In this document: one piece after another, positions 17,931 to 25,647 of the stretch | Layout of the letters: each line of letters starts with the position of its first letter | Position numbering within the stretch: the stretch's first letter is position 1 | Assembly: GCA_036263155.1 (NCBI GenBank) | Contig: DATAHN010000066.1 | Location: 1 to 46,353 of the forward strand | Direction of reading: 5' to 3' | DNA: 46,353 bases | Source of the DNA: DASUBN01 sp036263155 | Lineage (GTDB): Bacteria > Pseudomonadota > Gammaproteobacteria > Natronospirales > REEB76 | Notes under the pieces: model-generated | Database searches by the model: none | What the model was told of the DNA's origin: nothing | Seen by the model: only the letters and a program-made list of their open reading frames with translations | Position numbers and translations under genes: made by a program

Positions 17931-18371
17931 TCAGGCGGCGTTCTGCTTCACCCATTCCAGGAACGGCCCCAGCGGCAGGGCGCCGGAGACCCGCGCCACT
18001 TCCTTGCCGCCCTTGAACATCACCAGCGTGGGGATGCTGCGGATCCCGAGGCGCGCGGAGACCGTCTGGTTGGCGTCCGTATCCAGTTTCGCGAGGCGCA
18101 CCCGCGGTTCCAGCTTGGCAGCGGCCTCCTCGAACACGGGTGCGAAACGCATGCAGGGGCCGCACCAGCTCGCCCAGCAATCCACCACTACCGGCAGATC
18201 GGTGCCGTTCACCAGCTTGTCGAAGTTGGCATCGGTCAGGGTGCTCGGATGCGCGCTGAACAGCGGCGCGCCGCACTTGCCGCACTTGGGCGCCTCGCCG
18301 AGGCGTGCTTCAGGCAGGCGGTTGCTGGCCCCGCAGTCGGGGCAGGCTACATGGAGGGTGGGATCGGACAT
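17931..18371 (-). CDS. trxC: Thioredoxin 2
   Basis: 146 residues, the usual size for TrxC. N-terminal zinc finger made of CPDC (10-13) and CGKC (30-33), followed by a thioredoxin fold with active site WCGPC (69-73) and the cis-Pro segment RSIPTLVMF. TrxC is a cytoplasmic disulfide reductase linked to oxidative stress; the zinc finger tunes its redox properties. It could also supply electrons to the thioredoxin-type arsenate reductase and MsrA found in this window, which is inference. Confidence 0.95.
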   Translation of the reverse strand: MSDPTLHVACPDCGASNRLPEARLGEAPKCGKCGAPLFSAHPSTLTDANFDKLVNGTDLPVVVDCWASWCGPCMRFAPVFEEAAAKLEPRVRLAKLDTDANQTVSARLGIRSIPTLVMFKGGKEVARVSGALPLGPFLEWVKQNAA

Positions 18372-18421
18372 GAGGGACTCCTGGCGGTGTATCCGCTAGA
18401 TAGGTCCCGGTTCTGACGTTT

Positions 18422-18910
18422 TCAAGCCCCGCGGGTCTTGCGCGTCTTGCGGCGTGCGCTCTTCTTGCGGGGCGCCTTCTTGCGGCGGGGATCCGGCGCG
18501 CCGTGCAGGCTCTTGCGCTTCTTGCTGCGGGTCTTCTTCTGGCCGGTGCGCCGGCCGGTGGGACTGACGCTGCGGCGCGGGCTCTTCCGCGGCCGCTTCG
18601 CGGCGCGCTTCTTGCGCGCGACCCTGGCCACCTTGCGCTGCTGCGCGTCCTCCTCCACCGCCGCTTCCACGCTCACGGGGTCGCTGGCGGGGAAGGTCCC
18701 CCGCAGTGCCTCGTCCAGAGCGGCGTCGGTGTGGGTGGGGCGCTGGGCTGCGCGCTTCTCTTCGGCGTCCCGCTCCAGGACCTGGCGGCGGCGTTCCTTC
18801 TCCTCCTCCACGGTGGAGTGCACTGTGACGGGGTCGCTGGCGGGAAAAGTCTCCTGCAGCGCCTTGTCCAGGTCCTGGTCGCTGGGGGCGGTCTTCTTGA
18901 TGTCAGCCAT
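18422..18910 (-). CDS. Histone H1-like basic protein with two FPASDP motifs
   Basis: 162 residues. Two copies of a short unit, LDKALQETFPASDPVTV (14-30) and LDEALRGTFPASDPVSV (65-81), are joined by an acidic/basic helix and followed by a Lys/Arg-rich tail (about 92-162) like bacterial H1 or AlgP-type tails. The (E)TFPASDPxS motif occurs in many small proteobacterial proteins of unknown function; two copies fused to a basic tail is less usual. The tail suggests binding to DNA or RNA. The Met at 18910 is chosen because the shorter start removes a proline-rich leader. Confidence 0.72.
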   Translation of the reverse strand: MADIKKTAPSDQDLDKALQETFPASDPVTVHSTVEEEKERRRQVLERDAEEKRAAQRPTHTDAALDEALRGTFPASDPVSVEAAVEEDAQQRKVARVARKKRAAKRPRKSPRRSVSPTGRRTGQKKTRSKKRKSLHGAPDPRRKKAPRKKSARRKTRKTRGA

Positions 18911-18988
18911 GGGTTCAATGATGCGCCGCAGCGGAGGGGGCGGCAAACGGATTTGCCGTATTCCCTGGAGACATATGCACTCGGGTGC

Positions 18989-19486
18989 TCAGCCGGCGTA
19001 GCGCACCTTCACGATGTAGTAGTGCGCCTGGCCGGCGGGCGTCTTGAGGTCCACCTCGTCGTCCACGGATTTCTTGAGCAGCGCCCGCGCCAGCGGCGAA
19101 TCCATGCTGATGTAGTGCTTGGCGGGGTCGAACTCGTCCGGCCCCACGATGCGGTATTCGACTTCCTCGCCGGCCGGGTCCTCCAGCGTGACCCAGGCGC
19201 CGAAGAACACGCGGCTCCGCTCGCCCGGTGACTCGGTCACCACCTTGAGGTCCGGCATGCGCTTCTGCAGGTAGCGGATGCGCCGGTCGATCTCCCGCAG
19301 CTCCTTCTTGCGATAGATGTACTCGGCGTTCTCTGATCGGTCCCCCTCGGCCGCCGCGGCGCTGAGCGCCGCGGTCACGCCGGTGCGCCGCTCCCACAAG
19401 CCCTTGAGCTCCGCCTGCAGCACGGCGTAACCCTCGGCGGTGATGTACGGGGAAGATCCAGGGGAAGGCGGGCGCCAGCGGCTCAT
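18989..19486 (-). CDS. greB: Transcription elongation factor GreB
   Basis: 165 residues. N-terminal coiled coil with the acidic tip AEGDRSENAEYIYRKKELREID, whose Asp and Glu hold the Mg2+ in the RNA polymerase active site, and a C-terminal FKBP-like domain (VEYRIVGPDEFDP, SMDSPLARALLKKSVDDEV). GreB stimulates cleavage of backtracked RNA. The Met at 19486 starts MSRWRPP, as usual for GreB. TATAAT lies only 6 bases upstream, so the message may be leaderless or the true start site differs. It is divergent from the metallopeptidase gene 40 bases away. Confidence 0.93.
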   Translation of the reverse strand: MSRWRPPSPGSSPYITAEGYAVLQAELKGLWERRTGVTAALSAAAAEGDRSENAEYIYRKKELREIDRRIRYLQKRMPDLKVVTESPGERSRVFFGAWVTLEDPAGEEVEYRIVGPDEFDPAKHYISMDSPLARALLKKSVDDEVDLKTPAGQAHYYIVKVRYAG

Positions 19487-19492
19487 GTCTTT

Positions 19493-19498
19493 ATTATA
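19493..19498 (-). promoter_or_regulatory. -10 box TATAAT next to the greB start
   Basis: Minus-strand TATAAT 6 bases before the greB ATG places the expected transcript start at or beside the A of ATG. The -35 position is poor (CGGAGT). GGGGT-C-ACCCC (19502-19512) beside it is a short palindrome in the gap shared with the divergent gene. Confidence 0.45.
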
Positions 19499-19526
19499 TG
19501 AGGGGTCACCCCCATACTCCGCCGTG

Positions 19527-20075
19527 ATGCGATTCAACTACTACAAATCCCTCAGCGCCAAGAACAAGCAGGTCTACGACGCCAGCGACCGCATCGAGCG
19601 CACGCCGCTGCCGGATGCGGAGGGCCTGTGGCCGCTGCTGCCGGAGCTGAAGGCGGCGCTGGAGGCGGACGACCGCGCCCGGGTGGAGCGGGTCTGCCAG
19701 GCGCTCGCCACCGGCATACTCGTGCGCCTCAAGGTGGCGCCGGTGACGCTGCGGGTGCTGGCGGTGCGGCCGGCGGACGGTTCCGGCGAGCTGCACGGGC
19801 TCTACGAGGGGGTGGAGGGCCGGATGCGCACTGCGCGCATCAGCCTGTGGATGCGCACCGCCCGCATCAAGCGGCCGGTGGCGTTCAAGAGCTTCCTGCG
19901 CACGCTGCTGCACGAGCTCGGTCACCACCTGGACTACGAACACTTCAAGCTGGCGGATTCCTTCCACACCGAGGGCTTCTACAAGCGCGAGTCGAGCCTC
20001 TTCTACCAATTGCTGCCGGAGGCGGCGGCGGAGAAGCAGAAGCGCGCCAAGCCCGCCGCCAAGCCGAAAAAATAA
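19527..20075 (+). CDS. Small zinc metallopeptidase-like protein (HELGHH)
   Basis: 182 residues. LHELGHHLDYEHF at about 128-140 carries the H-E-x-x-H zinc motif in the form HELGH, followed by HTEGFYKRESSLFYQLLPE. Size and layout resemble minigluzincin/SprT-like small peptidases, but I cannot assign a family. There is no signal peptide; the C-terminus is Lys/Ala/Pro-rich (EKQKRAKPAAKPKK). I start at 19527 because longer in-frame starts run into greB; no good ribosome site precedes it. The stop codon lies in the terminator region of the convergent DUF4097 operon. Confidence 0.75.
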   Translation: MRFNYYKSLSAKNKQVYDASDRIERTPLPDAEGLWPLLPELKAALEADDRARVERVCQALATGILVRLKVAPVTLRVLAVRPADGSGELHGLYEGVEGRMRTARISLWMRTARIKRPVAFKSFLRTLLHELGHHLDYEHFKLADSFHTEGFYKRESSLFYQLLPEAAAEKQKRAKPAAKPKK

Positions 20076-20095
20076 GGGGCGCCTCGCGGCGCCCC
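20068..20095 (-). terminator. Intrinsic terminator of the sigma/anti-sigma/DUF4097 operon
   Basis: On the minus strand, a perfect 8-bp stem (20088-20095 with 20076-20083, 4-base loop) is followed by TTATTTTTT. It begins 22 bases after the DUF4097 stop. The T run lies inside the 3' end of the convergent metallopeptidase gene. On the plus strand no T run follows, so it acts mainly one way. Confidence 0.82.
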
Positions 20096-20117
20096 TTCGG
20101 GTCGGTTCCAGTAAGGC

Positions 20118-21095
20118 TCAATTCTGCAAGTGGATGTCTCCGCTCATGGTCTGGGCATTGACCTCCGCATCGGCCGCGCCGTTGGTGAAGCGCAGCTCCA
20201 TGCCGGGGCTGTACTTGCTGACGCGGGTGGGCTTGGGCCCGAAGCTGTTGTCGATGCCGCCGCTGAAGCTCGACAGGTCGAAGCGGGCCGAGGGATTCGT
20301 GCCCACCGCGATCTGCACATCGCCGCTCACGTTGTTGAAGTCGTAGTCGCCGCCCTTCGCCAAGGTGCCCTGGAACATCAGGTTGCCGGAGGTGGCGCTC
20401 ATCTTCACTCCGGTGAGGCGGCTCGCGCTCAGCTTCACGTCGCCGCTCACGCTCTCGGCCTGCACGCTGCCATCCACGTTGGAGATGTGCACTTGGCCGC
20501 TCACGCTGTTTCCGGAGACCTGGGCGTTCTTGGCCGAGCCCACCACCGTCACGTCGCCGCTCACGGTCTTGACCTCGATGCGGCCGGAGGCGGAGTTGAG
20601 CGTGATGCCCCCGCTCACGGTGCCGAGCTCCTGCGGCCCGGTGACGTTGCTGGCCTCCACGTCGGCGCTGACGGTGCTGACCTCCAGCCGGCTGCCCTTG
20701 GGCACGTTGATCTGCAGGTCGGCGCACTCGTCGCAATCCTGGCTGCGGGTGTGGTGCGGCAGGATCACGCGGATGCTGATGCTGGACTCGTCACCGGTGA
20801 TCTCGAGCTTCTCAACCTGGTCCCCCAGGTTGCCGCTCACGCGCACCTCGTTCTTGTCCCAGCCTTCCACCCGCACGGTGCCAGCCAGGTTGTCCACCCG
20901 CACCTCGCCGTCCGGCTTGGCAGGGCGGGTCTCGTTGACCGAGCGGCCGCCGTCGCGGTCACTGTCGCTGTCGGAGTCCCGGTCGTTCCCGTGGGCGTAG
21001 GCGGTGCTGGAAGTGAGGGCCATGAGGGAGAAGGCTCCGGCCACGGCGGTCAGGCTCAGCAGCACGTAGGCGATGACGATGGCTAGGCGTTTCAT
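20118..21095 (-). CDS. DUF4097-family exported beta-repeat protein
   Basis: 325 residues. Signal or anchor segment at the N-terminus (MKRLAIVIAYVLLSLTAVAG, SSTAYA). A short Asp/Ser-rich linker (DRDSDSDSDRDGG) leads into repeated strand units of the DUF4097 type: VSGDVTVVG, NSVSGQVHIS, ESVSGDVKLS, NNVSGDVQIAV, which build a beta-helix. Family members are often found with ECF sigma/anti-sigma pairs, as here. Its ATG overlaps the anti-sigma stop (ATGA), and GAGGAA precedes it. One C-D-E-C pair (SQDCDECADL) may form a disulfide. It is probably an envelope-stress output or sensor; role not known. Confidence 0.88.
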   Translation of the reverse strand: MKRLAIVIAYVLLSLTAVAGAFSLMALTSSTAYAHGNDRDSDSDSDRDGGRSVNETRPAKPDGEVRVDNLAGTVRVEGWDKNEVRVSGNLGDQVEKLEITGDESSISIRVILPHHTRSQDCDECADLQINVPKGSRLEVSTVSADVEASNVTGPQELGTVSGGITLNSASGRIEVKTVSGDVTVVGSAKNAQVSGNSVSGQVHISNVDGSVQAESVSGDVKLSASRLTGVKMSATSGNLMFQGTLAKGGDYDFNNVSGDVQIAVGTNPSARFDLSSFSGGIDNSFGPKPTRVSKYSPGMELRFTNGAADAEVNAQTMSGDIHLQN

Positions 21096-21604
21096 AGTGA
21101 GTTCCTCGCGTTGGTCTTGGCGTCCGCCTGCTGGGTCGCTGCCAGCAGCCGGGCTTCGTTCTGGTACAGGTCGTAGAGCAGCGCGCGCAGGCGCGGGTTG
21201 CTCGGGTCCTTGTCGAGGGCGGACTGGATGTCCTGCATCGAGCCCTCGATGATGCGCAGGTTCTTCAGGATCACCTCGCGCGTCGCCGGCGCGAGGTTCG
21301 TGGCGTTCTGCACGCTGCTCTCGGCGAAGGCGGCGCGCTGGGCGAAGTAAGCACTGTCGTGGCTCGTGCCGGAAGCCACCACCTCGAGCGGCGCGGCGCC
21401 GTGCTGCAGGTGCAGGTAGTTCCACACGCTGCCGGCGGCCACCGCCGCCACCAGGCTCGCGGCCAGGCCGTAGGCCCATAGGGGCCGCACCCGGGACTTG
21501 CGCGCGATGCGCGCCGAGATACCCGGCCACAGGTCGCGCTGCGGAACCTCCTCCCGCGGCAGCCGTCCGAGCGCCGCTTTCAGCTTGTCGTCGTTCATGT
21601 TCAT
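21092..21604 (-). CDS. Putative anti-sigma factor, single-pass membrane protein
   Basis: 170 residues. A short cytoplasmic N-terminal region (MNMNDDKLKAALGRLPREEVP) leads to one membrane helix (LWAYGLAASLVAAVAAGSV, about 42-61) and a helical periplasmic domain. The N-terminal part lacks the full zinc-binding HxxxCxxC of ZAS anti-sigma factors, so the assignment rests mainly on position: its ATG overlaps the sigma stop (ATGA) and its own stop overlaps the DUF4097 start. The size and single helix fit. The second Met at 21598 is an alternative start. Confidence 0.72.
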   Translation of the reverse strand: MNMNDDKLKAALGRLPREEVPQRDLWPGISARIARKSRVRPLWAYGLAASLVAAVAAGSVWNYLHLQHGAAPLEVVASGTSHDSAYFAQRAAFAESSVQNATNLAPATREVILKNLRIIEGSMQDIQSALDKDPSNPRLRALLYDLYQNEARLLAATQQADAKTNARNSL

Positions 21605-22176
21605 GTCTCCAGTCTCGCCCGCAGTATCTGGCGGGCCCTGTGCAGGTGGGCCTTGCTGGTCCCCACGGCGAGGCCGGTCATGCCGGCGATCTCCTCGTGG
21701 GTGTGGCCCTCCACGTCGAAAAGTACGAACACCATGCGCGCCGCCGGCGGGAGCCCGGCGATGCACTGCTCCAGGTCCAGGCCGTGGCCGGGATCCGCGT
21801 CGGCGCCCGGCACGCTTTCCATGGCGTCTTCGTCGCCGTAGCTCACCCAGGCAGCTTGCCTGAGCTGCGTGCGGTGGCGTTCCAGCACCGCGTTCACTGC
21901 GATGCGGTGCACCCAGGTGCCGAAGCTCGCTTCGCCGCGGAAGCCCGCGAGGGACTCCCAGGCCTTCACGAACGCATCCTGGGTGCACTCCTCCGCCAGC
22001 GTCCGGTTGCCGGCGAGCCTCAGGCACACGGCATGCACCCGGCCCACGTGCTTGCGGTACAGCTGCTCGAAGGCCCGCATGTCCCCGGCCCGGGCACGCC
22101 CGGCCAGCGCGGCGTCTTCGCCGGCAGTGGCCTTGGGTTCCGGTTCCGTGAGGCGCATGGCCGTGGCTGTTTCCAT
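21601..22176 (-). CDS. ECF-type RNA polymerase sigma factor
   Basis: 191 residues. Region 2 at about 33-95 (FEQLYRKHVGRVHAVCLRL, LAEECTQDAFVKAWESL) and region 4 at about 135-188 (IAGLPPAARMVFVLFDVEGHTHEEIAGMTGLAVGTSKAHLHRARQIL), the usual two-domain layout of ECF sigmas. The gap between them contains an acidic linker. It directs transcription in response to an envelope signal that the downstream anti-sigma relays. It is the first gene of a three-gene operon linked by 4-base ATGA overlaps. The start may also be Met-7. Confidence 0.92.
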   Translation of the reverse strand: METATAMRLTEPEPKATAGEDAALAGRARAGDMRAFEQLYRKHVGRVHAVCLRLAGNRTLAEECTQDAFVKAWESLAGFRGEASFGTWVHRIAVNAVLERHRTQLRQAAWVSYGDEDAMESVPGADADPGHGLDLEQCIAGLPPAARMVFVLFDVEGHTHEEIAGMTGLAVGTSKAHLHRARQILRARLET

Positions 22177-22184
22177 GCCCTTTG

Positions 22185-22209
22185 GACGGTCGGCGAGGGC
22201 GGCGGGTTT
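22185..22209 (-). promoter_or_regulatory. Possible ECF-type promoter of the sigma operon
   Basis: Minus-strand AAAC (22206-22209) and CGTC (22185-22188) are separated by 17 bases, close to the GAAC/CGTC pattern of ECF promoters. If real the operon would be autoregulated. In a GC-rich gap this match could be chance. Confidence 0.28.
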
Positions 22210-22250
22210 AGAGGAGAGGGCAGTCTAGGACAGGGGCGGGGAGGGAGGCA

Positions 22251-22278
22251 TTGACATATCTAATAAAATCGATATAAT
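22251..22278 (+). promoter_or_regulatory. Consensus sigma-70 promoter with overlapping operator-like repeats
   Basis: TTGACA (22251-22256), 16-base spacer, TATAAT (22273-22278). The start ATG of the ArsR gene is at 22285, where transcription should begin, so the message is probably leaderless. TGACAT/ATGTCA (22252-22257/22277-22282) and ATATC/GATAT (22256-22260/22271-22275) are inverted repeats over the promoter, a likely autorepression site. Confidence 0.82.
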
Positions 22279-22284
22279 GTCAGC

Positions 22285-22590
22285 ATGGATCAGGTATTGG
22301 TGTTCAAGGCGCTGGCCAACAAGTCGCGGCTGCAAATCCTGCGATGGATGAAGGACCCGCAGCAACACTTCGGCGGCGACTGCCCCTCCGGCGGACCGCG
22401 CGGCAAGATCGTATGCGTAGGCGAGATCCAGGAGAAGCTCGGGCTCTCCCAATCCACCGCCTCCCATTACTTGGCCATGCTTATGAAAGCAGGCCTCGTG
22501 GTGACACGCCGGGAAGGGCAGTTCACCTACTATGAGCGCAACGAGGATGCGTTGAAGGAACTGGGTAAGTTTCTCAAGGAAGAGATTTGA
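22285..22590 (+). CDS. ArsR/SmtB-family winged-helix repressor
   Basis: 101 residues. Winged helix throughout: LANKSRLQILRWMKD, then VGEIQEKLGLSQSTASHYLAMLMKAGLVVTRREGQFTYY, with the recognition helix SQSTASHYLAML. A Gly-rich insertion between helices 2 and 3 carries two cysteines (Cys33 in GGDCPSGG and Cys44 in KIVCVG) that the shortest family members lack; they could sense a metal or a thiol-reactive compound. No Shine-Dalgarno precedes the ATG. A terminator follows and then the OYE-GST-DoxX genes, whose promoter has related AT-rich palindromes, so these are the probable targets besides itself. Confidence 0.9.
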   Translation: MDQVLVFKALANKSRLQILRWMKDPQQHFGGDCPSGGPRGKIVCVGEIQEKLGLSQSTASHYLAMLMKAGLVVTRREGQFTYYERNEDALKELGKFLKEEI

Positions 22591-22603
22591 GCCATTCCCG
22601 GTC

Positions 22604-22626
22604 ATGCCCTTGAGGGCATTTATTTT
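22604..22626 (+). terminator. Intrinsic terminator after the ArsR gene
   Basis: ATGCCC-TTGA-GGGCAT (22604-22619) followed by a T-rich stretch TTATTTTG. It separates the repressor from the downstream OYE operon, which therefore needs its own promoter. Confidence 0.75.
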
Positions 22627-22634
22627 GATCCATC

Positions 22635-22674
22635 ATATCGATATTAATAAATATTTCGTAACACGGAAATATTT
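22635..22674. promoter_or_regulatory. Palindromic operator region before the OYE operon
   Basis: ATATCGATAT (22635-22644) is a perfect 10-bp palindrome, and AAATATTTC/GAAATATTT (22649-22657/22666-22674) is a perfect 9-bp inverted repeat with an 8-base spacer. The AT-rich block stands out in this GC-rich window. A weak TTGATC (22625-22630) / TAAATA (22648-22653) promoter with 17-base spacing overlaps it. Likely repressor site. Confidence 0.6.
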
Positions 22675-22686
22675 TCACAAGGGAGC

Positions 22687-23793
22687 ATGAACATGAATCA
22701 GGTCCAGCCGCTGTTGACCCCCGTGAAGCTCGGGGACTACGAACTCAAGAACCGTGTGGTGATGGCCCCCATGACCCGCGACCGTGCCGACAACCCGGCG
22801 CTCGCGCCCACGTCCCTGCATGCCGAGTACTACGCGCAGCGCGCCGGTGCCGGCCTCATCGTCACCGAAGGCAGCCAGGTCTCGCCCCAGGGCATGGGCT
22901 ACCTGTACACGCCCGGCATCTACTCGCCCGCACAGGTCGAGGGCTGGAAGCAGGTGACGGCGGCGGTGCACGCGCGCGGCGGCCGCATCTTCCTGCAGCT
23001 CTGGCACGTGGGTGCGGTCTCGCATCCGGACTTCCACGGCGGCGAGTTGCCGGTCGCGCCCTCGGTGTTCAATCCGGGAGCCAAGGCCTGGACGCCCGCC
23101 GGCATGGAGAAGGATACGGTGGCGGCCCGTGAGCTGAGCACCGCCGAGGTGCAGCAGGTGGTGCAGGATTTCGCGCAAGGTGCCAGGAACGCCATTGCCT
23201 CTGGTTTCGACGGCGTGGAGATCCACGGCGCCAACGGCTACTTGATCCAGCAGTTCCTGCGCGACAGCATCAACAAGCGCACCGACCAGTACGGCGGCTC
23301 CATCGCGAACCGTGCGCGCTTCCTGTTCGAAGTCGTGGAGGCAGTCGTCGCCGCGGCGGGTGCTGGCAGGACCGGCATCCGGCTTTCGCCCACCAACACC
23401 TGGAACTCCCCTGCGGACTCCGACAGCCGCGCGCTCTACGACTATGTGATCGGCAAGCTGAACGACTACACGCTCGCTTACCTGCACCTGCGGGACGCGG
23501 CGAGCCCCGTGGACGATCCGAGGCAGGTGGCGGACGTGACCGGCCATTACCGGAAGATCTACCAGGGCACGCTCATCACCAACACGGGCTACGACCGGGA
23601 CAAGGGCAATGCCGCCATCGCGGAGGGCCGTGCCGACCTCGTGGCCTACGGCATGCCCTTCATCTCGAACCCGGACCTGGTGGAACGCTTCCGCCGGGGC
23701 GCCCCGCTCGCGAAGGCGGACTCCAGCACCTTCTACAGCACCGGCCCCAAGGGCTACACGGACTATGCGCCGCTCGAAACGGCGGCTTCCTGA
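22687..23793 (+). CDS. Old yellow enzyme family ene-reductase (NemA-like)
   Basis: 368 residues, FMN-dependent TIM barrel. MAPMTR at 26-31 near the N-terminus, and H180/N183 in VEIHGANGYL are the substrate-binding pair, followed by FLRDSINKRTDQYGGSIANRARF, typical for the family. TNTGYD and AYGMPFISNPDL form the phosphate end. It reduces activated C=C bonds, nitro compounds and quinones with NAD(P)H, and is often induced by electrophiles. It is the first gene of an operon with a GST and DoxX, with the ArsR-type repressor just upstream. LWHVGAVSH at about 105-113 has Ala where many relatives have Arg (HVGR). Confidence 0.93.
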   Translation: MNMNQVQPLLTPVKLGDYELKNRVVMAPMTRDRADNPALAPTSLHAEYYAQRAGAGLIVTEGSQVSPQGMGYLYTPGIYSPAQVEGWKQVTAAVHARGGRIFLQLWHVGAVSHPDFHGGELPVAPSVFNPGAKAWTPAGMEKDTVAARELSTAEVQQVVQDFAQGARNAIASGFDGVEIHGANGYLIQQFLRDSINKRTDQYGGSIANRARFLFEVVEAVVAAAGAGRTGIRLSPTNTWNSPADSDSRALYDYVIGKLNDYTLAYLHLRDAASPVDDPRQVADVTGHYRKIYQGTLITNTGYDRDKGNAAIAEGRADLVAYGMPFISNPDLVERFRRGAPLAKADSSTFYSTGPKGYTDYAPLETAAS

Positions 23794-23840
23794 TTCGAGC
23801 CGGCGAGTCCGGCGGCATTGATAACAAGGAGTCTAAGACC

Positions 23841-24443
23841 ATGAAACTGTACTTCTCCCCCGGCGCCTGTTCCCTCGCCTCCAACATCGCTTTACACGAG
23901 GCCGGCCTGCCGGTGGAACTGGAAGTGGTGAAGGATCACAAGCTCAAGGACGGCACCGACTTCTACAAGATCAACCCCAAGGGCTACGTGCCGGTGGTGC
24001 AGCTGGACGATGGCGAGATCCTGACGGAAGGCGCCGCGCTGCTGCAGTACATCGGCGACCAGGCACCTCAGGCGAACCTGATCCCGAAGCCTGGCACCTT
24101 GGCGCGCTTCCGCGCCAACGAGTGGCTGACCTTCATCAGCAGCGAGATCCACAAGGGCTTCAGCCCGCTGTTCAACAAGGAACTGAAGGACGATGCCAAG
24201 GAAGTGCTTAAGGCCAAGCTCAGGAAGCGCTTCGACCTCCTGGACCGGCACTTCGCCGACCATGTCTACCTCATGGGCGAACAGTTCACGGTGGCTGACG
24301 CCTACCTCTACACGGTAGTAAGCTGGGCCCCGCACGTGGGCCTCGAGCTCAGCACCTGGAAGCACCTCTCGGACTACCGCCAGCGCGTGGCGGACCGCCC
24401 CAAGGTGCGCGAGGCGCTGCAGAGCGAGCGCGCCGCGGCCTGA
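23841..24443 (+). CDS. Glutathione S-transferase, beta-class-like
   Basis: 200 residues. Thioredoxin-like N-terminal domain with the catalytic Cys10 of beta-class enzymes (YFSPGACSLAS), the cis-Pro turn NPKGYVPVV and the glutathione-binding LTEGAALLQYI; helical C-terminal domain (FTVADAYLYTVVSWAPHVGLEL). Conjugates or otherwise handles electrophiles with glutathione, cytoplasmic. It lies 47 bases after the OYE gene and 38 before doxX, so one operon is likely; the set looks like an electrophile or quinone detoxification unit. Confidence 0.93.
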   Translation: MKLYFSPGACSLASNIALHEAGLPVELEVVKDHKLKDGTDFYKINPKGYVPVVQLDDGEILTEGAALLQYIGDQAPQANLIPKPGTLARFRANEWLTFISSEIHKGFSPLFNKELKDDAKEVLKAKLRKRFDLLDRHFADHVYLMGEQFTVADAYLYTVVSWAPHVGLELSTWKHLSDYRQRVADRPKVREALQSERAAA

Positions 24444-24481
24444 GCCAAGGGATCATTCAACGAAGAGAAAGGAGTCCATCC

Positions 24482-24868
24482 ATGAGAGACGTCATCCTGG
24501 TCGCGGCCCGCATCCTGCTCGCCGCGCTGTTCATCTGGTCCGGCTGGAACAAGCTGGTGCACTACGAGACCATGCAGGGCTACATGGTCTCCTACGGCCT
24601 GCCGGGCTGGTCCATGCCGGTGCTGATCCTGTGGGAGCTGGGCGGCGGCCTGCTGCTGCTGGCCGGCGCCTTCACCCGGCCGGTGGCCTGGGCGCTGGCG
24701 GCGTTCTCGGTGATCTCGGCATGCATCGCCCACAGCAACTTCGCCGACCTCAACCAGTTCATCAACTTCATGAAGAACCTGGGCCTCGCCGGCGGCTACC
24801 TGTACGTGGCCATGACCGGCGCGGGGCGCATCAGCCTGGATTCCAAGCTCCGGCTGAGATGGGCTTGA
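24482..24868 (+). CDS. DoxX-family membrane protein
   Basis: 128 residues with four predicted membrane helices. ARILLAALFIWSGWNKL at about 9-25 is the DoxX signature; a short positively charged C-terminus follows. DoxX/DoxD relatives are inner-membrane proteins, some linked to quinone or thiosulfate oxidation, but most are uncharacterised. AGAAAGGAG lies about 7 bases before ATG. It is the last gene of the OYE-GST-DoxX unit. Confidence 0.9.
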   Translation: MRDVILVAARILLAALFIWSGWNKLVHYETMQGYMVSYGLPGWSMPVLILWELGGGLLLLAGAFTRPVAWALAAFSVISACIAHSNFADLNQFINFMKNLGLAGGYLYVAMTGAGRISLDSKLRLRWA

Positions 24869-25000
24869 GACGGGAGCGGCGGGGCCGCGAGACCCCGTCC
24901 CTTGTTGCGTCCGGCTGCGGGCGCAATAAATGCATCTATATTAAGGTCTAAGGCGTATCCCCCACCGTACCGACCCGGCGCAACGCCGGCAGGAGTCCCC

Positions 25001-25630
<630 letters not shown>

Positions 25631-25647
25631 AAAGGGAGATCTGGACG

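Noticed and set aside
20076..20095. Terminator of the plus-strand metallopeptidase gene
   Set aside because: The hairpin follows its stop directly, but on the plus strand it is followed by TTCGGG with no T run. The T run is on the minus side, so it is assigned to the DUF4097 operon.
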